The position numbers were made by a program, and so were the translations under genes. From contig JAUIIA010000006.1 of NCBI GenBank assembly GCA_030432025.1, forward strand, positions 50,791 through 114,790: a DNA stretch of 64,000 nucleotides, written 5' to 3'. How positions within the stretch are numbered: the first letter of the stretch is position 1; every line of letters starts with the position of its first letter. This document shows, one piece after another, positions 35,090-44,189 of the stretch. Below the pieces are notes generated by a model, which had not been told where the DNA came from, did not search any database, and was given only the letters and a program-made list of their open reading frames with translations. This stretch comes from Alphaproteobacteria bacterium (GTDB lineage: Bacteria; Pseudomonadota; Alphaproteobacteria; Micavibrionales; Micavibrionaceae).

Positions 35090-36743
35090 TAGTTATCTCA
35101 TACAATCCAGACACAACATCTATTATTTCCGCTATCCCCTGCCTGTAACCCCTCAACGCAGGGTAAGTATATCATTAGGCACACGATGCCCTAAGCGTGC
35201 CTTGCGGCTGGCTAAGGTATTAGAATATTGTAGTCTTCAGTTAATTGAGCACGTGGACTTAAGCCGTATGGATCATGCAGAAATCGTAGCGATTTTAAAA
35301 GGGCATTTCACCGAAGCCCTACAAAAAGCAAAAGCACGTATAAACACAGACGGACAGCTTCCAAAAGAGAACATTGCAAGCATCAACAAGCATCTAGAAG
35401 AGCTGGACGCGCTGATCGAGCATGAGTGTGATGACGTACTAGAGCTTCTTGGTATGGAAGCAGAGACGCCAGAAGAAAGTATGGTTCATCAAGACTTAAG
35501 GCCGATCCTAGAAAAATATGAACTGGAGCTAGAGCCAGAAAGCAAAGAATACCAAATGATGAAGGACGCCTATAAATTTGCACGGCGCAACTACTTCCGA
35601 GACCTCCTCAAATACAATCAACACGTGACGGACTTTTCTATGCTTGATCCCCACAGCGTGTCCGACGGAAAGCAGCACAGAGTTAACAAACCAGAATATC
35701 AACTCAAAAATGTTATTAAGCGATACATGGAAGAGGAAGAAACCAAAGGGATAGAAGATGCGACATTACAAGACAAAAGAAGCTGCTTGCAGTATCTTCC
35801 CGATCTATTGGGAGAAAAGTTCCTAATTAATAGATTAGACGCTGAGCGTGCGCGGCATGTTCGCGAATGCTTATTTAAAACCCCAAAAAGTCGAAACACG
35901 AAAAAAGCCACAAAAGGCCTTCAACTATCTGAACAATTAATAGTCGCCGATAGAGAGAAGCTTGATTTGATGAGTAATAGGAATATTGAAAAATATATAA
36001 CCTATTTCAAATCTTTTATGCATTGGACAACGGCACTTAAATACACTGAAGAAAACCCTTTCATTGATATGAAAGTGCCTAACAAAAAAATCGAAAACCG
36101 ATACCAGCATTTTACTAAAAACCAGATTGTAAGGGTATTAGAAGAAGTAGACAAACAGGGACTAGGCTTAGCTAAATCTGACTCCACTTACTGGGGAACA
36201 TTAATTGCGATATATACAGGTGCTAGGCGAAATGAGATTGCATCATTACTACCTACAGACATTCTTCAAGACGAAGATTCTGGTATTTGGTATTTCAATA
36301 TTACCGATGAAGAAGAGAGCAAAAAAATAAAGACAATAGCAGCCAAACGTATTGTGCCCTTGCACTCAGCTTTGCTAGAGCGTGGTTTTCTTGAATACGT
36401 AGAACAAGCTAAAACATTTCAAGCGAGCACTAAGCACAAAGGAAAAACACCACGGTTACTGTACGATATGACCTATCATAAAAAGGAAAAGTGGGGACGT
36501 AATCTAGGCCGCTTTGTAAATGACAAGCTTTTACCGAGTTTAGGACTAAAAACACCAAAGCACGTTCTTCATAGCTTTCGACATAGTTTCATCACATACC
36601 TGAGTGTGGCGGGTGTACAAACCGAAAACATAAAATCAATGGCAGGGCACGAACAAGGAACGGTAACATTCGGGATATACACCCACTACGGAGTGGAACA
36701 CTTACCACAATTTAAAAAGGCTATTGAGGAATTAAAGTACTAA
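35079..36743 (+). CDS. int: tyrosine recombinase/integrase of the island
   Basis: The product is about 554 residues from GTG 35079; GTG 35067 is also in frame. The N-terminus (RHNIYYFRYPLP) is the short strand motif of tRNA-targeting phage-type integrases, followed by a long helical arm/core-binding region. The catalytic domain shows the first Arg in GARRNEIASLL, HSFRHSFITYL with the His/Arg box, and the nucleophile Tyr in FGIYTHYG near the C-terminus. It cuts and joins the att cores that flank the island. The AT-rich composition differs from the chromosome. Confidence 0.94.
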   Translation: MYNPSYLIQSRHNIYYFRYPLPVTPQRRVSISLGTRCPKRALRLAKVLEYCSLQLIEHVDLSRMDHAEIVAILKGHFTEALQKAKARINTDGQLPKENIASINKHLEELDALIEHECDDVLELLGMEAETPEESMVHQDLRPILEKYELELEPESKEYQMMKDAYKFARRNYFRDLLKYNQHVTDFSMLDPHSVSDGKQHRVNKPEYQLKNVIKRYMEEEETKGIEDATLQDKRSCLQYLPDLLGEKFLINRLDAERARHVRECLFKTPKSRNTKKATKGLQLSEQLIVADREKLDLMSNRNIEKYITYFKSFMHWTTALKYTEENPFIDMKVPNKKIENRYQHFTKNQIVRVLEEVDKQGLGLAKSDSTYWGTLIAIYTGARRNEIASLLPTDILQDEDSGIWYFNITDEEESKKIKTIAAKRIVPLHSALLERGFLEYVEQAKTFQASTKHKGKTPRLLYDMTYHKKEKWGRNLGRFVNDKLLPSLGLKTPKHVLHSFRHSFITYLSVAGVQTENIKSMAGHEQGTVTFGIYTHYGVEHLPQFKKAIEELKY

Positions 36744-36761
36744 GTAGTCTGTAACTTAAAA

Positions 36762-37607
36762 TCACTGTTCCCTAAGAGTTCGAAGCCTACCTTCCAAACG
36801 TTGAGACAATACAGTTAAGCCCTCATTGTTATTCAGATATGGAACAAATCTATGATGCCTCAAATCGAAAGGAACATCTCTTTTGTCCTGTGTAATTAAT
36901 ATTACATCTTTGCCAAGTGTGTGCGCGATGCCCGCCTCATAAAATACATTAGGATTTCTTCCAGAACAGTCGCAAATCACGACTTTTGCGCGGACTATTA
37001 AACTAACAATGTCTTGAATTATTGTATGGTGCTCCCAAAAATCATCAGCACGCAGGCAAGTCATGCCCACAGCAGAAACTGTGTCACGCAAACAAGAATA
37101 TACAGAGTCAAATTCTGAGGAAAAAGGCATCATTACAGATACTAAATCTTCATTACAGCGCCCACCAGAATCGATTGAAAACACACTTGGTGTAGGTTGG
37201 TTTCGTTGTTCGTTCAAAAGCAAAATTTTATATAAATCAGCTTCGCATAGCGTCCAGCAAGTATGCCGAAGTCCAAAATTACCCAAGTTAAGCTGTGCGG
37301 AATAGTTTTCTAAATCTTGGTTTGCTATTGGCCTTATGCTGTTATCGAGAGCATATTCAATCGTAGTTTCATTGCCGTTTTGCGTAACATTATGAATGTA
37401 AGCAACCCTTGCTAATTGCATGTCATCACTATCAGTTTCAGGGACTAGTAGTGCCGGAAACTCTCTTATTTTATTCAGATTAAGTTTTCCATCTTCGTTT
37501 AAAAACTCTCTATGGTTCGGATTATTTTGTGAAATATAAACTCGGCTTGTAGATAACGTATCAACGTGCTCTGACCAACCGCCGTAAGCTACTAAAAGGT
37601 GAAACAT
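36762..37607 (-). CDS. nucleoside 2-deoxyribosyltransferase/TIR-like domain protein, fourth gene of the RM operon
   Basis: The 281-residue product has two parts. Residues 1-135 are a beta-rich domain of unknown type starting FHLLVAYGGWSEH. Residues 150-281 are a Rossmann-like domain: VMMPFSSEFDSVY (158-170), CDCSGRNPNVFYEAGIAHT (212-230, with E224 at the place of the catalytic Glu of deoxyribosyltransferases) and VPFDLRHHRFVPY (245-257). Related folds cleave nucleosides or NAD. AGAGGA lies 6 bp before the ATG and only 18 bp separate it from hsdR, so it is cotranscribed with the RM genes. A defence effector or nucleotide-sensing role is inferred. Confidence 0.8.
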   Translation of the reverse strand: MFHLLVAYGGWSEHVDTLSTSRVYISQNNPNHREFLNEDGKLNLNKIREFPALLVPETDSDDMQLARVAYIHNVTQNGNETTIEYALDNSIRPIANQDLENYSAQLNLGNFGLRHTCWTLCEADLYKILLLNEQRNQPTPSVFSIDSGGRCNEDLVSVMMPFSSEFDSVYSCLRDTVSAVGMTCLRADDFWEHHTIIQDIVSLIVRAKVVICDCSGRNPNVFYEAGIAHTLGKDVILITQDKRDVPFDLRHHRFVPYLNNNEGLTVLSQRLEGRLRTLREQ

Positions 37608-37625
37608 AATTAATCCTCTTTACCC

Positions 37626-40457
37626 TCAATCCACTCCATCAATGAAAGTCTCTACGAAGTCGCGTATCTTGCCAATAACACGCTCGGCAACAGTGCTACG
37701 TTCACGCAGTGATGGACGAGACTCCATGATCTCTATGATCTCATCACGCATTGGTGTTTTTTCAGTAAACAAATAATTGCCTAGAACCTTCTCTAACCCC
37801 TCAGGATCAAGCCCTTCTTCCTCGCTCAGGGAAACCAACGCTTTGCGCTTTTCTTCTGTCCAGTATGAATCAAACTCTTCTGCCACGTCGGCACTGGCTG
37901 GCATATCTGCAAAGTGATCAGCAATAAATCGTTCAATCAATTCCTTCTTACTTCTGAGCTGCGTTTCAGTATCCAGAATATCCATGATCGTCTTGCGCGT
38001 TTTTGTTTGTTCTTCTTCGCTTTTGCCCTTCATGTTCATGAGAAGAGCTACGATATAGCTGACATTGATCTTGTCTCGACTAATGAGCTCAACTTCAAAA
38101 TCAATATCATCCAGAATAGAGACTTTCTCTTTCTGAGTTTCACTTCTCACTTTGTCATAGAGATCAAGATACTTACTGCGGAAGTCCGCAAATGTTTGTT
38201 CGTCTATGGGCAGATCATCGAACGTGAACTCAGTGAAGCAATCCAACACATTCTTAATCCGAATAACTTCGCGGAAAGCCTGAATAAACTTTGCCTCATC
38301 TTCTTCTGTAAAGAGTTCATCAACACTTGAAACGTCGGGTGTAATCGCCAACAAACTATCTACAGCACCCTTAAACTTTTCAACATAGTCATCGTAGGGC
38401 GCGAGAATGATCTCTTCCTGTGCGTCCTTATCCGCAAAGAGCTGTATGGCTTTATCTGTTGCTGGCTTAAGATTGCGGAAGCATACAATATTACCCTGAG
38501 ATTTCTTCTGACCTTGTATGCGGTTTGTGCGTGAGTAAGCCTGTATCAGACCGTGGAATTTAAGGTTCTTGTCAACATAGATCGTATTAAGTGGCTTACT
38601 GTCAAAGCCTGTCAGGAACATGTTCACAACAAGAAGTATGTCAATCTCTTTACGCTTAACGCGCTTCCCAATATCTTTGTAATAGCTATAGAACGCTTTA
38701 CTGTCCTTAGTCGAATAATTCGTTCCGAACATTGCGTTGTAATCTGCAATACATTCATCCAGCCTTTCGCGACTATGTTTGTTCACGGGTGCACCATCAT
38801 CTGGCATGTCGTCACCTGTGCCCATACCGTCCGCATCTGCATCTTCTTCATTGGCTTGGTAAGAGAAGATTGTTGCAACCTTTAAATCGTGTTCTCCAGC
38901 CTCTTTCTTCGCTTTAAACAGCTCATAATACTTCAATAGCGTCTTCACATTGGAAACACAGAAAATCCCCGTAAATTCGCGGTTGTGCGTTTTACGGTTA
39001 TGGTTTGCGATGATGTAGTTCGTGATTTTATCTAGCCGCTCATCGGCCTCCATAACCTCAGATGTATCAATCGCCTCTACCTCAATATCAACAACCTCAT
39101 CTTTTTGCTTAAAGGTGCGGATATACTCCACTGAGAACTTCAACACATTCTCATCACGAATGGCATCAGTGATTACGTAGCTATGAAGCTGCTGATCGAA
39201 CAAATCTTTTGTGGTGCGTTTGCCCAAAGCGTTCTTTGCTGCATTATCGGCAAAGATCGGCGTACCCGTAAATCCGAACATCTGCACATTGTCGAAATAC
39301 TCTTTAATTCGTTTGTGCGTATCACCGAACTGTGAGCGGTGACATTCATCAAAGATAAAAATCATCTTCTTATCTTTAAGGTCTCCCATCGTCTTGAGGT
39401 GACGATCTTTACTAATAGCGGTATTGAGCTTTTGCAGCGTCGTAACAATCAACGGCGTATCATCAGCGAACTGCTCCACCAATCGGCCCGTGTTGTTCGT
39501 TGCATCAACGCTACCTTCTTGAAAGCTGTTGAACTCTGTAATGGTTTGATAGTCGAGGTCTTTACGATCCACTACAAACACAACCTTATGAACATTTGGG
39601 TTCTGCGTAAGTATCTGTGCCGCTTTAAAAGATGTTAGCGTCTTCCCTGATCCAGTCGTGTGCCAGATATAGCCATTCTTATCTGTGGTGAGAACTTGCG
39701 CGACAATCGCCTCAACTGCATAGAACTGATATGGGCGCAAAGCCATGAGCATCTTATTGCTCTCGTTCAGAACAACATACTTCGTAATCATCTTGGAGAG
39801 CTGACACTTCTCTAAGAACGCATCTGCAAACTCACTAAGCTGTGTAATACGTTTATTGCGACGATCTGCCCAAAAAAATGTTTGTTTAAAATCACGGTCT
39901 TTTACGGGGTTATTAGCGTAATATTTAGTGTTCACACCGTTACTAATGACGAAGAGCTGAATATAACCAAACAGGCCAAGACCAGCACCGAAGCTATGCC
40001 TGTGGTAACGGTTGGTTTGATTAAACGCCTCTTTCATCTCAAGGCCCCGACGCTTAAGTTCAATCTGACAAAGAGGTAATCCATTCACCAATAGCGTCAC
40101 ATCATAGCGGTTCGTATATTTGCCCGTCATGGTGATCTGGTGCGTTACTTGATATTCGTTCTTACACCAATGAATCTGATTGATCAGATCGATATAACCT
40201 GTCGTTCCATCATCCTTAGTGTAGTCCACCTTGTCGCGCAGGATTTTGGCCTTTTCAAAGATATTACCCTTCGCGATCTTGTTGAGGATTTGTGTAAACT
40301 CTGCATCGGAAATACTGATCTTGTTATGCTTTTCCAACTGCGTTTTAAGGTTGGCAACAAGCGCATCCTCATCAGGAATGACAACCTTCTCCCAGCCCAG
40401 CGTTTCAAGCTGAGCGATAAGGGCGTTTTCTAACTGCTGTTCTGTTTGTGTGTTCAT
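37626..40457 (-). CDS. hsdR: type I restriction enzyme R subunit
   Basis: The 943-residue motor and nuclease subunit has the PD-(D/E)XK nuclease at the N-terminus with D119 and the E133-x-K135 pair (YDVTLLVNG, then QIELKRRG). The SF2 translocase follows with Walker A GSGKT (269-273) and the DECH box (IFDECHRSQFGDTHK). The C-terminal helical part binds HsdM/HsdS. All key residues are present, so it is probably active. It is third in the hsdM-hsdS-hsdR order, 8 bp after hsdS. Confidence 0.97.
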   Translation of the reverse strand: MNTQTEQQLENALIAQLETLGWEKVVIPDEDALVANLKTQLEKHNKISISDAEFTQILNKIAKGNIFEKAKILRDKVDYTKDDGTTGYIDLINQIHWCKNEYQVTHQITMTGKYTNRYDVTLLVNGLPLCQIELKRRGLEMKEAFNQTNRYHRHSFGAGLGLFGYIQLFVISNGVNTKYYANNPVKDRDFKQTFFWADRRNKRITQLSEFADAFLEKCQLSKMITKYVVLNESNKMLMALRPYQFYAVEAIVAQVLTTDKNGYIWHTTGSGKTLTSFKAAQILTQNPNVHKVVFVVDRKDLDYQTITEFNSFQEGSVDATNNTGRLVEQFADDTPLIVTTLQKLNTAISKDRHLKTMGDLKDKKMIFIFDECHRSQFGDTHKRIKEYFDNVQMFGFTGTPIFADNAAKNALGKRTTKDLFDQQLHSYVITDAIRDENVLKFSVEYIRTFKQKDEVVDIEVEAIDTSEVMEADERLDKITNYIIANHNRKTHNREFTGIFCVSNVKTLLKYYELFKAKKEAGEHDLKVATIFSYQANEEDADADGMGTGDDMPDDGAPVNKHSRERLDECIADYNAMFGTNYSTKDSKAFYSYYKDIGKRVKRKEIDILLVVNMFLTGFDSKPLNTIYVDKNLKFHGLIQAYSRTNRIQGQKKSQGNIVCFRNLKPATDKAIQLFADKDAQEEIILAPYDDYVEKFKGAVDSLLAITPDVSSVDELFTEEDEAKFIQAFREVIRIKNVLDCFTEFTFDDLPIDEQTFADFRSKYLDLYDKVRSETQKEKVSILDDIDFEVELISRDKINVSYIVALLMNMKGKSEEEQTKTRKTIMDILDTETQLRSKKELIERFIADHFADMPASADVAEEFDSYWTEEKRKALVSLSEEEGLDPEGLEKVLGNYLFTEKTPMRDEIIEIMESRPSLRERSTVAERVIGKIRDFVETFIDGVD

Positions 40458-40465
40458 TTTTATCC

Positions 40466-41704
40466 TTATACAAACATCTGTTGCAGCAATCCTTTTTTAA
40501 AGGTCTTGGCTTTATCTAGTTCCTCAGCCACCAAAGCGATTTTGTCATCAATGGCAGAAAGAAAATCAGCGATCTTCTTTTGTTCATTCAAAGATGGGAA
40601 GTCAAATTGAAATTGTTCAAATTCTTCGCGGGACAGATACCGAATTGTAGTTCCTGAAGATAGCTTATTTAATTCTCTGGCACAGACCAGTATCGCGTAA
40701 TAAAAGAAAACTATATCTAAAAGTTCTTCAAGAGGCTTTAGTCCAATAAAGGTTTGATTAGTAATTAAAGGGCTTTTTACAATAGCGCACTTCCCTAAAT
40801 TTGCACTACAAGACACAAGGAGAGTATTTCTAGGAAAGACTTTTAGGTTCATCGCCTTTACCGTTTGAGACGAAACACCTTGGTTTGTTTTTGATCGACT
40901 TAATTCTCTTCCATCAAAGTCTTCAATTCTGCACCAAGGTATATTACCTGTTAAATCTTTGGGTTTGTCCCTCATAGGAACAATGAAGTCCGACACAACT
41001 TCTTCAAGTCTCTTTTTCTGCCAATCGGGGAAGGGCTTGCCGTTATCATCGGTGAAGCGAAGCTCTTGCGAGAAGAGCTTTTGCATACAGCCCTTTTTGT
41101 ATTCTTCTAACAGGTCTTTTTTCTTATGGAGCTGTGCAATCTTCTCATCCACCACACCAAAAAAAGCTGCGATCTTTTGTTGTTCTTCTATTTTTTTAGG
41201 AAACTTGATTTTAAAGGCTTTGATATTTTCAAAATTTAACCCTTCTCTTCCTCCCCCAGCTTGTGACTGAAATATAAGCTTCTGCCCCTTATGAGAGGCT
41301 AGCAATGTTTGTAAAAACCTAGGCTCCGTCGAATCTTTAAGACGAATAATACAAACATGCTGGTTTACATTCGCATCTATCAGATGATCAGGCACTACAC
41401 AGCTTCTACCGATTGAGGCTCCTGTGATATTTAATAAAACGTCGTTAGGCCTGACTTTGGATGAGCTCATGCTGTCATGAACATCTTCGTCAATGTAAGC
41501 TACATCAGTTAAGTCTAGGCGGTTGCCTCTGACATTCTGACTTCGTAAAAGTGGGATGCCATCCTGTTTATAGACTTTTGAGCCTCCTCTTGGCGTAACG
41601 CCACTACCCACTTTGGTAACTTCTTTGCCTAGCTTACTCTCTTGCCATTTATCCTGAAACTCTGGAAACCGTAACTTTGGGGCAATTTGCTCTTGCTGCT
41701 GCAT
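40466..41704 (-). CDS. hsdS: type I restriction enzyme S (specificity) subunit
   Basis: The product is about 412 residues from ATG 41704 (MQQQEQIAPKLRFPEF), which starts 2 bp after the hsdM stop (TAATCATG). The frame open to 41752 lies inside hsdM. It shows two target-recognition domains: the first after KLRFPEFQDKWQESKLG, the second after LRFTDDNGKPFPDW, each followed by a conserved coiled-coil spacer (EEQQKIAAFFGVVDEKI and NEQKKIADFLSAIDDKI). It decides the bipartite DNA target. The TRD sequences are too variable to predict the site. Confidence 0.95.
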   Translation of the reverse strand: MQQQEQIAPKLRFPEFQDKWQESKLGKEVTKVGSGVTPRGGSKVYKQDGIPLLRSQNVRGNRLDLTDVAYIDEDVHDSMSSSKVRPNDVLLNITGASIGRSCVVPDHLIDANVNQHVCIIRLKDSTEPRFLQTLLASHKGQKLIFQSQAGGGREGLNFENIKAFKIKFPKKIEEQQKIAAFFGVVDEKIAQLHKKKDLLEEYKKGCMQKLFSQELRFTDDNGKPFPDWQKKRLEEVVSDFIVPMRDKPKDLTGNIPWCRIEDFDGRELSRSKTNQGVSSQTVKAMNLKVFPRNTLLVSCSANLGKCAIVKSPLITNQTFIGLKPLEELLDIVFFYYAILVCARELNKLSSGTTIRYLSREEFEQFQFDFPSLNEQKKIADFLSAIDDKIALVAEELDKAKTFKKGLLQQMFV

Positions 41705-41706
41705 GA

Positions 41707-43296
41707 TTACCCTTTCGATCCAAAGGGTGATGTAAGCCCAAGCTCTGCACAAAATCCTGCGATTGCCTTGTCCGTCTCCTCCATTTGATCCTCAAGCGCG
41801 GAAAGTTCTTTTGTGACAGCTTCCAGATCAACGGGCTCTTCTTCCTCAAACGTATCGACATAGCGCGGGATGTTGAGGTTATAGTCGTTTTCTGCAACCT
41901 CACTGAGCGGGGTAACAATGGCATATTTTTCAACGCTGTTACGCTTTTCATATGTCTGCATGATCTTTGCGACGTGCTCATCTGTCAGGGCATTCTTGTT
42001 TCCGACCTTCTCGAACTCCTGCGAGGCATCAATAAACAAGATATTATCATCATGCACACGGCACTTCTTAAGCACCAAAATACAGGCGGGGATCGAAGTC
42101 CCATAAAACACATTGGGCGGTAGACCGATCACAGCATCCAGATAGTTTTGCTCTTTAATAATATATTCACGGATCACGCCCTCAGACGCTCCACGAAATA
42201 AAACACCGTGTGGCAAGACAATAGCCGCCGTTCCGTTATCTGCCATCTGATGGATCATGTGCTGCACGAACGCAAAATCAGCTTTCGTCTTCGGTGCAAG
42301 CCTTCCATACTGAGAAAAACGATCATCTGTTTCATTAAGCGGATTATCGTCTCCCTTCCACTTTGCAGAGAATGGAGGGTTGGCGACAATTGCTTCAAAC
42401 TGCATATCGACATGCTGCGGCTTTTCTAGCGTATCCTCTTGCTCAATACTAAAGCGGCTAAAATGCACATCGTGCAAGATCATGTTCATACGAGCGAGGT
42501 TGTAAGTCGTACGGTTTAATTCCTGCCCGTAAAACTCTCCAACCTTGGCTTCCTTGGCGATACGCAAAAGCAGTGATCCAGAACCACAGGCAGGGTCATA
42601 GGCGTTCTTAACTTGCTGCTTGCCAGAGGTGACAATCTTGGCAAGGATACGAGAAACCTGCTGCGGCGTATAAAACTCGCCTGCTTTCTTTCCTGCACCA
42701 GAGGCAAATTGAGAGATAAGGTATTCATAAGCATCACCCAGTACATCTGCATCAACCTTATCCAGTTCAAAGTCGATATTGTTTAGATGCGCTAAAACTT
42801 TTGCGATAAGAGCGTTTCTGTCTTTTGGTTTCTTGCCGAGCTTGCTGTTGGATAGGTCTAAATCTTCAAAGAGGCCGATAAAGTCCTCTTCACTCTCATT
42901 CCCCATCGTGCTTTGTTCAATCGCATTGAGGATGCCTTGAAGGTCATCAAGGATGAAGTTTCCGACTTCTGCCTCATCGTCTTCATTAATCTTTACATTC
43001 CCCTTCGCCGTAATCGCACTAAACAGCTCATCTGGTGTCAGGAAATAACCTAGCTTTTCAAGAGACTCTTCTTTGATAGCGTCAATATCAGCCTCATCTC
43101 TAACCAGTGCATAGTCTTTGACAGTCTCTGTCTCTAAGAGCTTATTCGCAAAGATATACTGCTTTTCTGAGAGGTATTTATAGAAGATGAAGCCCAGAAT
43201 ATAGTCACGGAACTCATCTGCGCTCATTTTACCGCGTAATTCGTTCGCAATGTTCCAGAGTTGTTGCTCCAGCTTCTTTTTTTGTTCGTTTGTCAT
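41707..43296 (-). CDS. hsdM: type I restriction enzyme M (adenine methyltransferase) subunit
   Basis: The 529-residue product from ATG 43296 (MTNEQKKKLEQ); a TTG at 43308 is also in frame. It has a helical N-terminal HsdM domain (about 1-150), the SAM motif DPACGSGSLLLRIA, and the N6-adenine catalytic motif NPPF (in AIVANPPFSAKW). It protects host DNA and forms the core of the RM complex. Genes run hsdM, hsdS, hsdR with tiny gaps. The promoter should lie in 43300-43420, which also carries a small inverted repeat. Confidence 0.97.
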   Translation of the reverse strand: MTNEQKKKLEQQLWNIANELRGKMSADEFRDYILGFIFYKYLSEKQYIFANKLLETETVKDYALVRDEADIDAIKEESLEKLGYFLTPDELFSAITAKGNVKINEDDEAEVGNFILDDLQGILNAIEQSTMGNESEEDFIGLFEDLDLSNSKLGKKPKDRNALIAKVLAHLNNIDFELDKVDADVLGDAYEYLISQFASGAGKKAGEFYTPQQVSRILAKIVTSGKQQVKNAYDPACGSGSLLLRIAKEAKVGEFYGQELNRTTYNLARMNMILHDVHFSRFSIEQEDTLEKPQHVDMQFEAIVANPPFSAKWKGDDNPLNETDDRFSQYGRLAPKTKADFAFVQHMIHQMADNGTAAIVLPHGVLFRGASEGVIREYIIKEQNYLDAVIGLPPNVFYGTSIPACILVLKKCRVHDDNILFIDASQEFEKVGNKNALTDEHVAKIMQTYEKRNSVEKYAIVTPLSEVAENDYNLNIPRYVDTFEEEEPVDLEAVTKELSALEDQMEETDKAIAGFCAELGLTSPFGSKG

Positions 43297-43327
43297 CCAG
43301 TGCCCCAAGAATGCAAGATTTTGCTGA

Positions 43328-43353
43328 GTAATGATGCCACATCAGTGCATTAC
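43328..43353. promoter_or_regulatory. inverted repeat upstream of hsdM
   Basis: GTAATG at 43328-43333 and CATTAC at 43348-43353 are mirror copies, with a nested GATG/CATC, 32 bp before the hsdM start. It could be an operator controlling the RM genes. No controller gene is adjacent, so this is tentative. Confidence 0.3.
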
Positions 43354-43383
43354 CTCAAAGCCCTTGATCGACAATCTGTCTGA

Positions 43384-43410
43384 TTGACGGATTCCAGCGA
43401 ATTACATACT
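43384..43410 (+). promoter_or_regulatory. possible plus-strand promoter of the folded RNA
   Basis: TTGACG (43384-43389) and CATACT (43405-43410) are separated by 15 bp. A start near 43417 would fall just before the first hairpin of the RNA candidate. The -35 box is good, the -10 box is weak and the spacing is short. Confidence 0.35.
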
Positions 43411-43416
43411 GTTGGT

Positions 43417-43620
43417 CATGGAGTTTTCATTTGAAAGCTCTGGGGTGTCGTAACCCCTCCTGAGCGGCCTCTAGCATCGGGCCGTTAACTCCTGATGCCT
43501 TCTCGACTATGGTCGGGGAGGTTGGCGGAATACAACACGGTGAAAGCTGAAATACGCTGCACTGTTCTCAGGACAGTTACGAACTCCCCGACTACCAAGA
43601 GTAATCTTGGTAGTCGTTTC
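43417..43620 (+). ncRNA. candidate structured RNA of unknown family
   Basis: This region of about 200 nt has no credible gene and an unusual density of helices, found by hand: 43421-43428/43433-43440 (8 bp, one G-U), 43442-43446/43453-43457 (5 bp), 43474-43481/43491-43498 (8 bp) in conflict with 43465-43469/43480-43484 (together able to form a pseudoknot or a switch), 43504-43507/43512-43515, long-range 43512-43520/43584-43592 (9 bp), 43561-43565/43573-43577, and a final 12-bp stem at 43589-43616. Possible relatives are antisense RNAs of the phage P1 C4/P4 CI type or an island-specific regulator. Orientation is inferred from the 3' hairpin and the promoter-like boxes. Confidence 0.5.
43589..43616 (+). 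terminator. 12-bp perfect hairpin, terminator-like
   Basis: CGACTACCAAGA, loop GTAA, TCTTGGTAGTCG is followed by TTTCGTTT. It is a strong stem with a modest T tract and probably ends the RNA candidate or attenuates the downstream gene at 43638. Its first four bases can instead pair with 43512-43515, which could allow regulation. Confidence 0.6.
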
Positions 43621-43637
43621 GTTTGATGGAGTTCACA

Positions 43638-44189
43638 ATGGTATTTTATTTTTTAATCGGTCTTATTTACGCGCTTTTAAACCGGGAACCAGATAAGAGC
43701 GCCCCTGAATATGCATTAGATATTTTTCTCTGGCCTTATGATATTTTAAAGAACTTTTGGATTGGCTGGAACAAGGCTAAAGACAAAGACAAGCTTGTTC
43801 AAAAAGCAAACATAAAACTTTGCCAAGATACTCTGGAGGAGTTTCACAACACACTGTCAGATACTGTTTTATTAGCAACCGGAAAGAAGCTTAATGATCA
43901 GCCCGAACACATTCGTCAGAGCTTGATCACATACGAAATTCAAGCTGCTCTCGCAGCAGCAAGAAACTATCGATTAAACGCTGAGTATCACAGAGATTTT
44001 GCAGCAGCCACTCTAGCTCGAGGAGGAATACCAAAAAATGAAGCATTCTCATTAGTCGATCATACGATGAACTCAAGAACTACCAATGTAAACGGGAGAG
44101 AGGCATATCAACATTTAATATTGGGACCAGATCGTCTAAAAAATCATGTACAAAAAACTCTAGAAAATTTAAGCACAAATAGTTCTTAG
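43638..44189 (+). CDS. small membrane-anchored hypothetical protein of the island
   Basis: The 183-residue product starts at ATG 43638 with GGAG 6 bp upstream; two start codons at 43623 and 43626 are also in frame. A hydrophobic segment at about residues 2-15 (FYFLIGLIYALLN) precedes a cytoplasmic helical part of about 160 residues, rich in Lys and Ala, with no recognised motif. It lies directly after the folded RNA region, whose hairpin ends 21 bp before the ATG, so it may be controlled by it. Possibly a defence or stability function of the island; this is a guess. Confidence 0.66.
   Translation: MVFYFLIGLIYALLNREPDKSAPEYALDIFLWPYDILKNFWIGWNKAKDKDKLVQKANIKLCQDTLEEFHNTLSDTVLLATGKKLNDQPEHIRQSLITYEIQAALAAARNYRLNAEYHRDFAAATLARGGIPKNEAFSLVDHTMNSRTTNVNGREAYQHLILGPDRLKNHVQKTLENLSTNSS

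Noticed and set aside
35079..36743. Prophage rather than an island
   Set aside because: No capsid, tail, terminase, lysis or phage replication gene is present between the att sites.
43384..43410. 6S RNA-like identity of the folded region
   Set aside because: Part of the 5' side resembles 6S-type words, but I could not form the required long closing stem, and the island context does not fit.
43417..43620. A short protein on the minus strand reading VNGPMLEAAQEGLRHPRAFK-like residues
   Set aside because: It has no start with a ribosome site and is explained by the antisense of the folded RNA helices.
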